Shown in pieces: positions 17,031 through 25,846 of a stretch of 32,170 bases of DNA. Numbering within the stretch: position 1 is the first letter of the stretch; the number at the start of each line of letters is the position of its first letter. Where the stretch lies: assembly GCA_902629855.1 (NCBI GenBank), contig CACOSI010000008.1, forward strand, positions 1 through 32,170, written 5' to 3'. Both the position numbers and the translations under genes were made by a program. This DNA is from an uncultured Fidelibacterota bacterium (GTDB taxonomy: Bacteria > Fidelibacterota > Marinisomatia > Marinisomatales > Marinisomataceae). The notes below the pieces were generated by a model. The model was given only the letters and a program-made list of their open reading frames with translations. It ran no database searches and was not told the DNA's origin.

Positions 17031-18626
17031 TCAAATCCCAAAAGTTTCTTGCCATTCACCATACTCATTCTTCATTACTTCGACAATTTCTCCGACTGTA
17101 GCTCCTGCCTCCGCAACTTCAACTAAAAATGGGACTAAATTTAAATCTTTTTTGCAAGCAACACTCAATTTTTCCATTTTTTCTTTAAGTAATTTATTGT
17201 TTCTATTTTTTCTTAGTTTTTTAATTTTGTTTTCTTGTGTCAACTGAGCATCTTTAGAAATTTTTAAAATTTCAATGTCAATCTTTTCATTTTCTTCGAT
17301 AAAATCATTTACACCTACAATAACTCGCTCTTTTGAATCAACAGATTCTTGGAAAATAGATGCTGATTCCCCAATTTTTTTTTGAAAATATCCTTCTTCG
17401 ATAGCATTAATAGTACCACCCATTTCTTCTATCTCGTCAAATATTTTCATTGCTTGATTTTCGATTTTATCTGTTAACTCTTCAACGTACCATGATCCAC
17501 CAAGAGGATCTGCAACATTTGGAACTCCAGTTTCATAAGCTAAGATTTGTTGTGTTCTCAATGCTATTTTTGCGGCTTTTTCAGATGGAAGAGCTAGTGT
17601 TTCGTCAAGTGAATTTGTATGTAGAGAATTGGTTCCTCCCAGAACTGCTGACATTGCTTCAAAAGCTGTTCTAACAATATTATTTTCAGGCTGTTGTGCT
17701 GTTAAGGAGCAACCTGCAGTTTGTGTGTGAAACTTTAATTTTAAGGATGATTCTTTTTTAGCTTTGTACTTCTCTTTTAACCTTCTAGCCCAAATTCTGC
17801 GAGCAGCTCTATACTTTGCGATTTCTTCAAAAAAATCCATATGAGCGTTAAAAAAGAAAGATAATCTATGAGCAAAATCATCAATTTTTAATCCTCTTTT
17901 TAATGATTCATCAATGTATGCAAAACCATTATTTAGTGTAAACGCTAATTCTTGTGCAGCAGTTGATCCAGCTTCTCTAATATGATAACCACTTACCGAA
18001 ACTGGGTTATATAACGGCATATTTTCAGAACAATACTCAATTATATCTACTACAAGTTTAACTGATGGCTCTGGGGGAAATATCCACTCTTTTTGAGCCA
18101 TATATTCCTTTAAAGCATCATTTTGAAGTGTACCTCTTAAGTTTGCTATGTCAATACCATTCTTTTTAGCTAAAGCTACATAAAAAGCAAATAAAATTAT
18201 TGCTGGACCATTAATTGTTTGAGAAACTGAAATTTTCTCCAAATCTATGTCCTTAAATAAAATTTCCATGTCTTCTAGCGATGCAACATTAACTCCACAA
18301 ACACCAACCTCTCCAACAGATAATTCATGATCGGGGTCATATCCCATTAATGTTGGCATGTCGTAAGCAACAGATAGTCCTGTTTGACCATTTTTAAGCA
18401 AATATTTATATCTTTCATTTGTTTTTTCAGGCGTACTAAAACCGGAGAACTGCCTCATTGTCCATAGTTTACCTCTATACATATTTTTATGAATACCGCG
18501 TGTGTAAGGATAAGTACCTGGGTTTATATCATAAGATTTCTCTTTATGTTTTGAAGAGTAAAATTCTTGCAAATTATCACCGCTAATACTTTTAAAACTT
18601 CTATTTCTATCTATTTTCTTAGTCAT
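17031..18626 (-). CDS. B12-dependent acyl-CoA mutase large subunit, isobutyryl-CoA mutase-like
   Basis: The 531-residue protein is the substrate-binding TIM-barrel subunit of an adenosylcobalamin-dependent acyl-CoA mutase. Family blocks are clear: 'YPYTRGIH', 'RQFSGFSTPEKTNERY', 'GTLQNDALKEYMAQKEW', 'SVSGYHIREAG' (Tyr214, His215) and 'GGTNSLHTNSLDETLALPSE'. There is no DxHxxG cobalamin-binding domain, so a small subunit must be encoded elsewhere. It would usually be called methylmalonyl-CoA mutase, but two specificity positions differ. Phe60 replaces the Tyr and Gln178 replaces the Arg that contact the methylmalonyl carboxylate, both as in isobutyryl-CoA mutase. Ala87 occupies the position of the Asp typical of 2-hydroxyisobutyryl-CoA mutase. 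It lies between dxs (8-base overlap) and ccmE. The real substrate is uncertain. Confidence 0.88.
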   Translation of the reverse strand: MTKKIDRNRSFKSISGDNLQEFYSSKHKEKSYDINPGTYPYTRGIHKNMYRGKLWTMRQFSGFSTPEKTNERYKYLLKNGQTGLSVAYDMPTLMGYDPDHELSVGEVGVCGVNVASLEDMEILFKDIDLEKISVSQTINGPAIILFAFYVALAKKNGIDIANLRGTLQNDALKEYMAQKEWIFPPEPSVKLVVDIIEYCSENMPLYNPVSVSGYHIREAGSTAAQELAFTLNNGFAYIDESLKRGLKIDDFAHRLSFFFNAHMDFFEEIAKYRAARRIWARRLKEKYKAKKESSLKLKFHTQTAGCSLTAQQPENNIVRTAFEAMSAVLGGTNSLHTNSLDETLALPSEKAAKIALRTQQILAYETGVPNVADPLGGSWYVEELTDKIENQAMKIFDEIEEMGGTINAIEEGYFQKKIGESASIFQESVDSKERVIVGVNDFIEENEKIDIEILKISKDAQLTQENKIKKLRKNRNNKLLKEKMEKLSVACKKDLNLVPFLVEVAEAGATVGEIVEVMKNEYGEWQETFGI

Positions 18627-20481
18627 TTTTTAAGTTTTTAAAATTTATAATTTTTTCGGCTAATGAGGAACAATCAAGTCCAACTTCTTCAAGTAAAATA
18701 TTTCTCGGTCCATGATCAATAAACTCTCCAGGTATACCTATATTTATGATTGAATTTTCAAGGTTTAATTTCTTAGCCCATGAAATTACACCTTCACCAA
18801 AACCGCCATCGACAACACCTTCCTCAATAGTTATCACTTTATGAAATTTATTGAAAGCGTTTCTTAAGAATTTTTCATCCATAGGTTTTATAAATCTGCA
18901 ATTTACTACCTCACATGAGATACCTTGTTTTTCAATAAGCTCAGATGCATCAATAGCCCTCTTAACCATTGAACCAACTGCTAAAATTAAGATATCTGCT
19001 CCTTGCTTGACTGTTTCCCAAGAACCAATTTCGATTATTTTAGCATCTTTATTATCAAAGTAAATACACTCTTCTTTTGGATATCGAATAGTGAAAGGAG
19101 AATTTGTGTTTTTTGTAGCTGTAAAAATTAAATCTCTCAGTTCATTTCCGTCCTTCGGAGCAGTAACAATTATATTTTGGATACATCTCAAATAAGATAT
19201 ATCTAAAACTCCATGATGAGTAGCACCATCTTCTCCAACAAGACCAGACCTATCTAAGCAAAAAATTACAGGAAGTTTTTGGAGAGATATGTCGTGAATT
19301 ATATGATCAAATGCACGTTGAAGGAATGTAGAGTAAATTGCTACAACTGGAATCTTATTATTAACGGATAAACCTCCACTAAATGTCACAGCATGGCCTT
19401 CAGCAATCCCTACATCAAAGAATCGATCTGGAAATTTTTTTGAAAAATCAACTAAACCAGTTCCTTCTTTCATGGCAGCAGTAATGGCCACTAAGTCTTC
19501 GTTTTTTTCTGCTAAATCACATACAATTTCTCCAAAAGCATTTTGATAAATAGGTACTGAAGATTTTTTCTGTGGGGCTTTTTTCTTTTCTTTGACTCCG
19601 TGGAATTTAACTGGATCATCTTCCGCATAATCTAAACCCTTACCTTTTTTTGTAATAGTATGTAATACAACAGGTTTGTCTAATTCTTTAATTTTATCCA
19701 AAACATCAATTAATTCCTCAATATTATGACCATCAATTGGCCCAAAGTATCTAAATCCTAAATCTTCAAAAATTGTTGTTGGGAAAAAAAACTTTTTAGC
19801 ACTAGCCTCGGTTTTTCTTAAGATATTTACAAATAATTTACTTGGAAATTTTTTTATAGTGCGATAAATCAGTTTTCTGATCTTATTATACTTTCTGTTT
19901 GTAGCAATTTTTACTAAATAGTTTCTAAAAGCACCTAAATTAGGGCTTATAGACATATCATTATCATTTACAATTACCAGTAATTGCTTTCTAACATTAC
20001 CTGCATTATTTAATGCTTCAAAGGCTAACCCCCCTGAAAGAGCACCATCCCCAATAATACTTACAACTTTATAATTTTCATTATTGAGATTTCTTGCTGA
20101 GGCAATACCCAGTGCCGCAGATATTGAAGTTGATGCGTGTCCTGCACCAAAAATATCATATTCGCTTTCAGAGCGTTTCAAAAATCCGCTTAAACCTTTA
20201 TATTTTCTGATTGTATGAAATTCAGAAAATCTTCCTGTTAAAACCTTATGTGCATAGGCTTGGTGTCCTGTATCCCACACAATTTTATCTTTAGGAGCAT
20301 TAAAAACGTAGTGTACAGCTGTAGTTAATTCAATCGTACCTAAAGTTGGAGCTAAATGTCCTCCTATCTTATTTATTGTATCAATTATATAATGTCTTAG
20401 TTCACTGCAAACTTGATTGAGTTCGCTAACAGGTATTTTTTTTAAATCTTTTGGACTATGAATTTTATCTAAATACTTCAT
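18619..20481 (-). CDS. dxs: 1-deoxy-D-xylulose-5-phosphate synthase
   Basis: Dxs makes DXP from pyruvate and glyceraldehyde-3-phosphate using thiamine diphosphate, the first step of the non-mevalonate isoprenoid pathway. The 620-residue protein shows the thiamine-binding stretch 'IGDGALSGGLAFEALNNAG' (residues about 142-160) and 'DRSGLVGEDGATHHG' in the second half, both typical. Length matches the family (about 620). I chose ATG at 20481, which overlaps the pdxT stop (ATGA), over a TTG one codon earlier. IspH of the same pathway is encoded three genes upstream, and MenA uses the products. DXP also feeds pyridoxal phosphate synthesis in some bacteria, but the neighbouring pdxST route does not need it. 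Confidence 0.97.
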   Translation of the reverse strand: MKYLDKIHSPKDLKKIPVSELNQVCSELRHYIIDTINKIGGHLAPTLGTIELTTAVHYVFNAPKDKIVWDTGHQAYAHKVLTGRFSEFHTIRKYKGLSGFLKRSESEYDIFGAGHASTSISAALGIASARNLNNENYKVVSIIGDGALSGGLAFEALNNAGNVRKQLLVIVNDNDMSISPNLGAFRNYLVKIATNRKYNKIRKLIYRTIKKFPSKLFVNILRKTEASAKKFFFPTTIFEDLGFRYFGPIDGHNIEELIDVLDKIKELDKPVVLHTITKKGKGLDYAEDDPVKFHGVKEKKKAPQKKSSVPIYQNAFGEIVCDLAEKNEDLVAITAAMKEGTGLVDFSKKFPDRFFDVGIAEGHAVTFSGGLSVNNKIPVVAIYSTFLQRAFDHIIHDISLQKLPVIFCLDRSGLVGEDGATHHGVLDISYLRCIQNIIVTAPKDGNELRDLIFTATKNTNSPFTIRYPKEECIYFDNKDAKIIEIGSWETVKQGADILILAVGSMVKRAIDASELIEKQGISCEVVNCRFIKPMDEKFLRNAFNKFHKVITIEEGVVDGGFGEGVISWAKKLNLENSIINIGIPGEFIDHGPRNILLEEVGLDCSSLAEKIINFKNLKND

Positions 20482-21041
20482 CAATTACTCTTAAAACACA
20501 TTTCATGAATCTTTGTTTCATGCATCAATTCCGGGTGACAAGTTATAGCAAAATGTTTTCCTTGTCTCACGCCGATAATTTCATCATTTCTAAGTGCAAA
20601 AACACTACAATCGTTTCCTACGCTAATTATTTTTGGTGCTCTTATGAAAAGAACTTCACAAAGACTTTTATTTTTACCATCGATTACTTGTATTTTATCA
20701 GAAAATGAAAAAACTTGCCTTCCATAAGCATTTCTATCAATTTCTATATCTAATAAACCTAGATTTAATACTCTTTCATCGAATGAATTTCTACTCATAA
20801 TAATTGCTCCAGCGCACGAACCCAAAATTGGATTATTTTTAGCAAACTCTTTAATTTCCGAAACAAAGTTTGAATTGTCTAGGAGCTTGCTCATTGTAGT
20901 AGATTCTCCACCGGGAATTATTAAACCGCTTATCCTATCAAGATCCTTTACGCTTTTAACTTGCAATGATTCTAAATTAATCTTTTCTAATATATTTAGA
21001 TGTGATTGAAAATTACCTTGAAGTGCAAGGACACCAATCAT
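20481..21041 (-). CDS. pdxT: Pyridoxal 5'-phosphate synthase, glutaminase subunit
   Basis: PdxT hydrolyses glutamine and channels ammonia to PdxS. The 186-residue class I glutamine amidotransferase has the catalytic Cys76 in 'LGSCAGAI', and His169 and Glu171 in 'AITCHPEL'. The early motifs 'IGVLALQG' and 'GLIIPGGESTT' are also typical. It starts two bases after the pdxS stop and its stop overlaps the dxs ATG. PdxS and PdxT form a 12+12 complex in the cytoplasm. Nothing unusual apart from Ser in place of Thr before the catalytic Cys. Confidence 0.95.
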   Translation of the reverse strand: MIGVLALQGNFQSHLNILEKINLESLQVKSVKDLDRISGLIIPGGESTTMSKLLDNSNFVSEIKEFAKNNPILGSCAGAIIMSRNSFDERVLNLGLLDIEIDRNAYGRQVFSFSDKIQVIDGKNKSLCEVLFIRAPKIISVGNDCSVFALRNDEIIGVRQGKHFAITCHPELMHETKIHEMCFKSN

Positions 21042-21043
21042 TA

Positions 21044-21916
21044 TTAATCACCTCTATTAGAAAATTTTTCTTCTTCAGGAATATCGGACATAAGAATACC
21101 TTTCATGGCATCTTTCAAGTCATAAGAAGCAACCAAAACATCCTTTGCATTATGATAGTGAGCAACAGATTTTACAATAGCATGAGCTCTTTCAGATGGA
21201 TCTTGGCTTTTAAAAATACCAGAACCAACAAAAACAGTTTCAGCTCCAAGTTGCATCATTAAAGATGCATCTGCAGGAGTAGCAATACCTCCAGCAGCAA
21301 AATTAGGTACTGGAAGTTTTTGATTTTTTGCCACCTGTTCAATAAGCTCTAATGGCACTCTATATTCTTCAGCTTTTTTTGATAAGTCAGCAGATTTTAA
21401 TTCATTTATTTGAGAAGTAATCATTTTCATATGTCTTACTGCTTCAACAATATTCCCACTTCCAGCTTCTCCTTTGGTTCTTATTAATGCAGCTCCCTCA
21501 TGCACTCTTCTTAAAGCTTCACCTAAGTTTCTTGCTCCACAAACAAAAGGTACTTTAAATGGATGCTTATCAACATGAAAATGCTCATCTGCCATAGTTA
21601 AAACTTCACTCTCATCTATAAAGTCAACTTCCAATGCTTCGAGAATCTGAGCTTCAGCAAAATGTCCTATTCTACATTTTGCCATTACAGGAATAGATAC
21701 ATTATCCTGAATTTCTTTGATCATATGAGGATTACTCATTCTAGCTACACCACCATCTTTTCTTATGTCGGATGGAATCCTTTCTAAAGCCATAACAGAT
21801 ACAGCCCCAGCATCTTCAGCTATTTTAGCTTGTTCAACGTTTGTAACATCCATAATTACCCCACCTTTTAACATTTCGGCGAGACCTACTTTAACTTTGA
21901 AAGTGTCTTTTGTCAT
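21044..21916 (-). CDS. pdxS: Pyridoxal 5'-phosphate synthase, lyase subunit
   Basis: PdxS makes pyridoxal phosphate directly from ribose-5-phosphate, glyceraldehyde-3-phosphate and ammonia. The 290-residue protein is highly conserved: '[19 protein letters not shown]' includes Asp23, and '[15 protein letters not shown]' holds the catalytic Lys80. '[13 protein letters not shown]' and '[10 protein letters not shown]' follow. The ATG at 21914-21916 is preceded by GAGGAAAT and overlaps the 3' end of ispH by 26 bases. The DXP-independent PdxST route means that dxs here mainly serves isoprenoids. Confidence 0.98.
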   Translation of the reverse strand: MTKDTFKVKVGLAEMLKGGVIMDVTNVEQAKIAEDAGAVSVMALERIPSDIRKDGGVARMSNPHMIKEIQDNVSIPVMAKCRIGHFAEAQILEALEVDFIDESEVLTMADEHFHVDKHPFKVPFVCGARNLGEALRRVHEGAALIRTKGEAGSGNIVEAVRHMKMITSQINELKSADLSKKAEEYRVPLELIEQVAKNQKLPVPNFAAGGIATPADASLMMQLGAETVFVGSGIFKSQDPSERAHAIVKSVAHYHNAKDVLVASYDLKDAMKGILMSDIPEEEKFSNRGD

Positions 21917-22775
21917 AAATAATTTCCTCTTCGTATGTATTTGTGATTTCTCTGATTTTTTTTATTACTGATTCGATAATCCAGTCTGGAGTTGAAGCTC
22001 CAGCAGAAATTCCAACGGAATTTAAATCATTTGTAAACCAATTGGAATCAATTTCTGTTGCATTTGTCACTTGATGAGTATTTTTATTTCTTTCAAGGCT
22101 TAATTCAGCTAATCTTTTTGAATTTGCACTTGTAAATGAGCCTATGATGATCATGAGATCAGCTATTTTGGAAAGCTCTTTTATTTGTTCTTGATTTCTT
22201 TTTGTTGGAAAACAGATTGTATTTACAAATCTTAAGTCAAAAACTTTTGTCATTAAGATATTAATAATTTCTTGGACGTTTTCAATTGTCTGTGTTGATT
22301 GGCTAACAATGCCAGCTTTTTTTGTTTTTCTAAATGCGTTAGCTTCTTCAATATTAGAAATAATTACTGCATTTTTAACTTGGCTTGCAATACCAATGAC
22401 TTCGTCATGACCATGATCTCCGATAATAATTATTTTTCTACCATCTTCTTCCAATTCTTTAACATCTCTATGTATTTCATGGACTAATGGACATGTAGCA
22501 TCTATAATATTCATTTTTTTATCTTGAGCTTCTTTCCAAACGCTTGTTGAGGTTCCGTGAGCTCTAAAAAGAACAGGTTTATCTTTTGGAATTTGATCTA
22601 ATTTCTCCACAACCTTGACACCTTTTTTCTCAAGGTCATTTACAACACTTTCATTGTGAACAATATCTCCAAGCATATATACTTCACCATATTTTTCACT
22701 CATATCATATGCGCTCTTAACAGCGTCTCTAACACCAAAGCAATAACCTGATCCTTTAGCTAAGATAATCTTCAT
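21891..22775 (-). CDS. ispH: 4-hydroxy-3-methylbut-2-enyl diphosphate reductase
   Basis: IspH is the [4Fe-4S] enzyme that releases IPP and DMAPP at the end of the non-mevalonate pathway. The 294-residue protein has the three cluster cysteines: Cys12 in '[10 protein letters not shown]', Cys95 in '[11 protein letters not shown]' and Cys188 in '[13 protein letters not shown]'. The catalytic 'RAHGTS' and '[10 protein letters not shown]' segments are also present. It starts with an ATGA overlap on the DHH phosphoesterase stop. Its 3' end overlaps pdxS by 26 bases, so the last eight or so residues are encoded inside the pdxS start. Electron donors (ferredoxin or flavodoxin) are not encoded here. 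Confidence 0.97.
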   Translation of the reverse strand: MKIILAKGSGYCFGVRDAVKSAYDMSEKYGEVYMLGDIVHNESVVNDLEKKGVKVVEKLDQIPKDKPVLFRAHGTSTSVWKEAQDKKMNIIDATCPLVHEIHRDVKELEEDGRKIIIIGDHGHDEVIGIASQVKNAVIISNIEEANAFRKTKKAGIVSQSTQTIENVQEIINILMTKVFDLRFVNTICFPTKRNQEQIKELSKIADLMIIIGSFTSANSKRLAELSLERNKNTHQVTNATEIDSNWFTNDLNSVGISAGASTPDWIIESVIKKIREITNTYEEEIIYDKRHFQS

Positions 22776-23758
22776 TTTTCTTTGTTAATGTAAGTTGACA
22801 TTAAATTCAAAACAGTTGTTTTAACATCTGCAAATTCACCTTCAACAAGAGCTGCAGCTGCAAAAGGATGACCGCCTCCACCCATTTTTTTCGCAATTTC
22901 ATTTACTTTAAAGTTTCCTTTTGAACGAAAACTCATTCTAACTTTTCCTTGTAAATCGTATAACATAACTGAAACCTCAACACCCTTTATACCTCTGAAA
23001 AAATCTGTAAATCCATCGAAGTCATGCTTTGTTCCATTTACTTCTTTAATCATATCATGATTTAATGCAAACCACGCAAGCTTTCCACCACAATCAAAAT
23101 TTAAATTATCAATGACTTTTCCAAGCAATTTTATTCTGCTCCTTGAGGAGTTTTCATAAATATCTTGATATATTTTTGATATATCTAATCCCATTTTTAT
23201 TGCTTCAACTGCTATTTTATGACTCAAGTCGGTTGTATTGCTGTGCCTGAAAGAGCCAGTATCAGTTAATACGGCAACATATATTCCAAGCATAATATTT
23301 TTATCAATGGCAGTTTTATCAACCTCCTTAAGAAATGAATATATGATTTCTCCAACGGAACATGCATTTGTATCAATATATTCACTACTAAATAAATCGT
23401 TTGAAGATTTTATATGATGATCAATACTCAATGTTTCAATTTCATTTTCTTCAACAAGGTAGGCTAAATCTCCCATTCTATAAAAATCCCCAATATCTAA
23501 AACTAATCCTAGATCTGCATTTTTTATAAATGCGGCAGACTCACCATCAAGTTCAAAAAAAATATTTTCTTTGTTAAGAAAATTGTATGTTTCTGGAACT
23601 GGTGAATGATTAATTATCATACAATCTTTACCTAAAAATTCAAGGTACTTAAACATTGCGTATGCAGAACCCATGCTGTCGCCATCTGGATTAATATGGG
23701 ATGTAATGAAAATTTTATGATTTTCATCAATTTTTGATTTAATTGAAGAAAAATTCAT
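22772..23758 (-). CDS. DHH/DHHA1 phosphoesterase, NrnA-like (oligoribonuclease / pAp phosphatase)
   Basis: The 328-residue protein has the motifs of the DHH superfamily: 'TSHINPDGDSMGSAYAM' at about 19-35, 'VLDIGDFYRMGD', 'SIDHHIKSS' (the DHH motif) and 'KKMGGGGHPFAAAA' in the C-terminal DHHA1 domain. Related proteins (NrnA) degrade nano-RNAs, dephosphorylate pAp, or hydrolyse pApA, the linear product of c-di-AMP breakdown. That last activity would fit the presence of cdaA in the same window, but this is inference. It starts 2 bases after the adenosyltransferase stop and overlaps ispH. Confidence 0.88.
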   Translation of the reverse strand: MNFSSIKSKIDENHKIFITSHINPDGDSMGSAYAMFKYLEFLGKDCMIINHSPVPETYNFLNKENIFFELDGESAAFIKNADLGLVLDIGDFYRMGDLAYLVEENEIETLSIDHHIKSSNDLFSSEYIDTNACSVGEIIYSFLKEVDKTAIDKNIMLGIYVAVLTDTGSFRHSNTTDLSHKIAVEAIKMGLDISKIYQDIYENSSRSRIKLLGKVIDNLNFDCGGKLAWFALNHDMIKEVNGTKHDFDGFTDFFRGIKGVEVSVMLYDLQGKVRMSFRSKGNFKVNEIAKKMGGGGHPFAAAALVEGEFADVKTTVLNLMSTYINKEK

Positions 23759-23760
23759 AT

Positions 23761-24300
23761 TTATCTTTTCCAGGTAGTCTCGGATATATTATTTTTTTTA
23801 TTATAATTTCTTGAAAGAACAAAAAAATAGTCTGACAACCTATTAAGATACATAATAACTGGATTTTCTTCTAATGTATCAGAAAATAAATCAACAGTAG
23901 TTCTTTCAGCTCTTCTTGTCACTGAGCGAGCTACGTGAATATTAGATGAGAATGAATCTCCACTGGGCAGTATGAATTCTTGAAGTGGATCAAGTTCAGA
24001 ATTTAATGCATCTATTTGTTTATCTAAGTCTGTTATCATTTTTTCGTTAATTATTGAATTTTCAAAAGAGTTCAAAGATATCTGCCCACCGATATCGAAT
24101 AAGTTATTTTGTATTTTATGTAAGAATTTTTTGGTATCATCATCTTTACAATTAAGAGCACAGACCCCAATAATGCTACTCAATTCATCAACATCGCCAA
24201 GTGCCGATATAATTTTATCACTTTTGAAGACTTTTTCTCCAGTGGCTAAACCTGTTTTACCTTTATCCCCAGTTCTTGTAGTTACTTTTGTAATTCTCAT
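23761..24300 (-). CDS. ATP:cob(I)alamin adenosyltransferase, PduO type
   Basis: The enzyme transfers adenosyl from ATP to cob(I)alamin to make adenosylcobalamin. The 179-residue protein shows the PduO-family ATP-binding start 'TRTGDKGKTGLATGEKV' at about 7-23, then 'RSVTRRAERTTVDL' and 'YLNRLSDYFFVLSRNYN' near the C-terminus. An upstream ATG at 24372 would add 24 unrelated residues lying inside nhaD. I prefer the ATG at 24300, whose A overlaps the nhaD stop (TAATG) and which places the conserved motif at the normal distance from the start. Its product is the cofactor of the mutase encoded at 17031-18626. Confidence 0.93.
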   Translation of the reverse strand: MRITKVTTRTGDKGKTGLATGEKVFKSDKIISALGDVDELSSIIGVCALNCKDDDTKKFLHKIQNNLFDIGGQISLNSFENSIINEKMITDLDKQIDALNSELDPLQEFILPSGDSFSSNIHVARSVTRRAERTTVDLFSDTLEENPVIMYLNRLSDYFFVLSRNYNKKNNISETTWKR

Positions 24301-25613
24301 TAGACTATTCCTGACAGATATAAGTGAACTAAAATACTTAATATATAACCTATGAAAATTATTCCAGTCCATCTAAGATGACTTGAAAAAGTATAAATAC
24401 CTTTTGCTTGTCCCATCAAGGCTACTCCTGGAGCAGAGCCTATAGATAGTAAACTTCCTCCAACTCCTGCTGTTAAGGTGATTAATAACCACTGATTTAA
24501 ATCCATCGTAGTGGTATCATGCATTTGAATTACAGAAAACATTACAGGAATATTATCAATTAGTGCTGAAATAATTCCCATTAAAGAGTTAGCAACTGTG
24601 AAACCTAAACCATCATATAGTGTTGTATTTATCAATGCTAGATAACCAATTTTTGATAAGCCGGCAACACACATAATAACACCATAGAAAAATAATAATG
24701 TATCCCATTCAGCTTGAGCGATCTGTTTAAAAATTCCAAATGGCTGATCAGAACCGTCTCTTGTGATTTTATTTGATGAAGAAAAAGATCTTTTTAAGTA
24801 GTAACCATAGAGCTGGAGAAGGCTTAGTCCAGTCATCATTCCAAAGACAGGTGGAAGATTTAAAAAGTTCTTAAATGAAATTGCCAATGCTATTGTCACC
24901 AAAAATAAAAGGCTGATTGTTATCGCACCTTGTTTCAATATAACCGGTGGATTTTCAACATCCTCAGCTGAACCCTTTATGTAAAAGCTCATAATCGCTG
25001 AGGGAACGATAAAATTAACTAGAGAAGGTAAAAAAAGTTGAAAAAACTGTGTAAACTCAACATAACCTGCTTGCCAAACCATAAGAGTTGTAATATCACC
25101 AAATGGACTGAAAGCTCCTCCTGCATTTGCTGCAACAACAATATTTACACAACTAATGCTTGTGAAGTTTTTATTACCTTTTCCAACTGCAAGAACAACG
25201 GCACACATTGTTAGGGCTGTCGTAAGATTATCTGCAATTGGTGATAGAAAAAAAGAGATAAAACCAGTTATCCAAAATAATTTTTTATAGGAAAAATTTT
25301 GAGATAACAAAATAGATCTAAGTTTTTCAAACACATTTCTCTCAGACATTGAGTTTATGTATGTCATTGCAACAAGAAGAAACAGCATTAATTGATTAAA
25401 CTCATCAAATGCATGCATAATTTCTTTCTTAACTGCATAAGAATTGCCAGTTTGAACACCAACCCAAGCGATCATTGCCCAAATGATTCCAGCAGCAAAC
25501 ATTACAGGTTTTGATTTTCTTAAATGGGTTACCTCTTCTGTCATTACAAAAGCATAAGCTACTACAAATAACAAAATTGATATTATTCCAACTGGATGAT
25601 TTAGTAATTCCAT
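24300..25613 (-). CDS. nhaD: Na+/H+ antiporter NhaD
   Basis: NhaD-type antiporters of the ion transporter superfamily exchange cytoplasmic Na+ (or Li+) for H+. The 437-residue protein has about 11-12 membrane helices and the family blocks 'PIADNLTTALTMCAVVLA' and 'VVAANAGGAFSPFGDITT', with a later 'ALIDNIPVMFSVI' and 'GSAPGVALMGQAKG'. Length fits the family. It begins at ATG 25613 after a 68-base divergent spacer shared with the plus-strand nqrM, and probably leads the operon that runs leftwards. No Shine-Dalgarno sequence is visible. It would return protons using the sodium gradient made by NQR, or serve sodium and pH balance. Confidence 0.94.
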   Translation of the reverse strand: MELLNHPVGIISILLFVVAYAFVMTEEVTHLRKSKPVMFAAGIIWAMIAWVGVQTGNSYAVKKEIMHAFDEFNQLMLFLLVAMTYINSMSERNVFEKLRSILLSQNFSYKKLFWITGFISFFLSPIADNLTTALTMCAVVLAVGKGNKNFTSISCVNIVVAANAGGAFSPFGDITTLMVWQAGYVEFTQFFQLFLPSLVNFIVPSAIMSFYIKGSAEDVENPPVILKQGAITISLLFLVTIALAISFKNFLNLPPVFGMMTGLSLLQLYGYYLKRSFSSSNKITRDGSDQPFGIFKQIAQAEWDTLLFFYGVIMCVAGLSKIGYLALINTTLYDGLGFTVANSLMGIISALIDNIPVMFSVIQMHDTTTMDLNQWLLITLTAGVGGSLLSIGSAPGVALMGQAKGIYTFSSHLRWTGIIFIGYILSILVHLYLSGIV

Positions 25614-25681
25614 AGGGCGTAATTTAATTAAAAAGGAATGAAATAATTATTAAAATCGTACGTTTTTTTTTAAATTTTAAA
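25614..25681. promoter_or_regulatory. Divergent promoter region of nhaD and nqrM with a near-palindrome
   Basis: This is the only spacer in the window between two divergent starts, so it should hold promoters for both sides. At 25652-25667 is a 16-base near-perfect inverted repeat centred on CGTACG (AAAATCGTACGTTTTT, one mismatched pair), a possible operator. A TAAAAT at 25651-25656 could be a -10 box for nqrM, but I cannot see a convincing -35 for either direction. AT-rich sequence gives such boxes by chance. Confidence 0.4.
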
Positions 25682-25846
25682 GTGGAAACTTTATTACCAG
25701 TAATTGTAATTATAGCCCTATCAATGTTGGCGATGAATTTAGGTCTTATATTTAAAAATAAACCTCTTAAAAAAGCATGCGGAGATTCTCCTGATGGTTG
25801 TGAAATCTGTGGAGGAGAACCTGAAAATTGCGAAACTAATATTTAA
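25682..25846 (+). CDS. nqrM: Na+-NQR maturation protein NqrM (small, plus strand)
   Basis: The frame runs from GTG at 25682 to TAA at 25844-25846 and encodes 54 residues. It has a short start (METLL if GTG is read as Met), one membrane helix at about 6-24, then a basic turn KNKPLKK and a cysteine-rich tail CGDSPDGCEICGGEPENC with Cys33, Cys40, Cys43 and Cys50. This is the layout of NqrM (DUF539), a small membrane protein needed to deliver or assemble iron in NQR, normally encoded right after nqrF/apbE. Here it is convergent with apbE, and the two stop codons overlap. It is the only plus-strand gene I accept. No clear Shine-Dalgarno sequence precedes the GTG. The Cys spacing differs somewhat from Vibrio NqrM. 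Confidence 0.8.
   Translation: METLLPVIVIIALSMLAMNLGLIFKNKPLKKACGDSPDGCEICGGEPENCETNI

Noticed and set aside
24301-24372. N-terminal extension of the adenosyltransferase from ATG 24372
   Set aside because: The extra 24 residues are unlike the family and lie inside nhaD; the ATG at 24300 forms a normal TAATG overlap.
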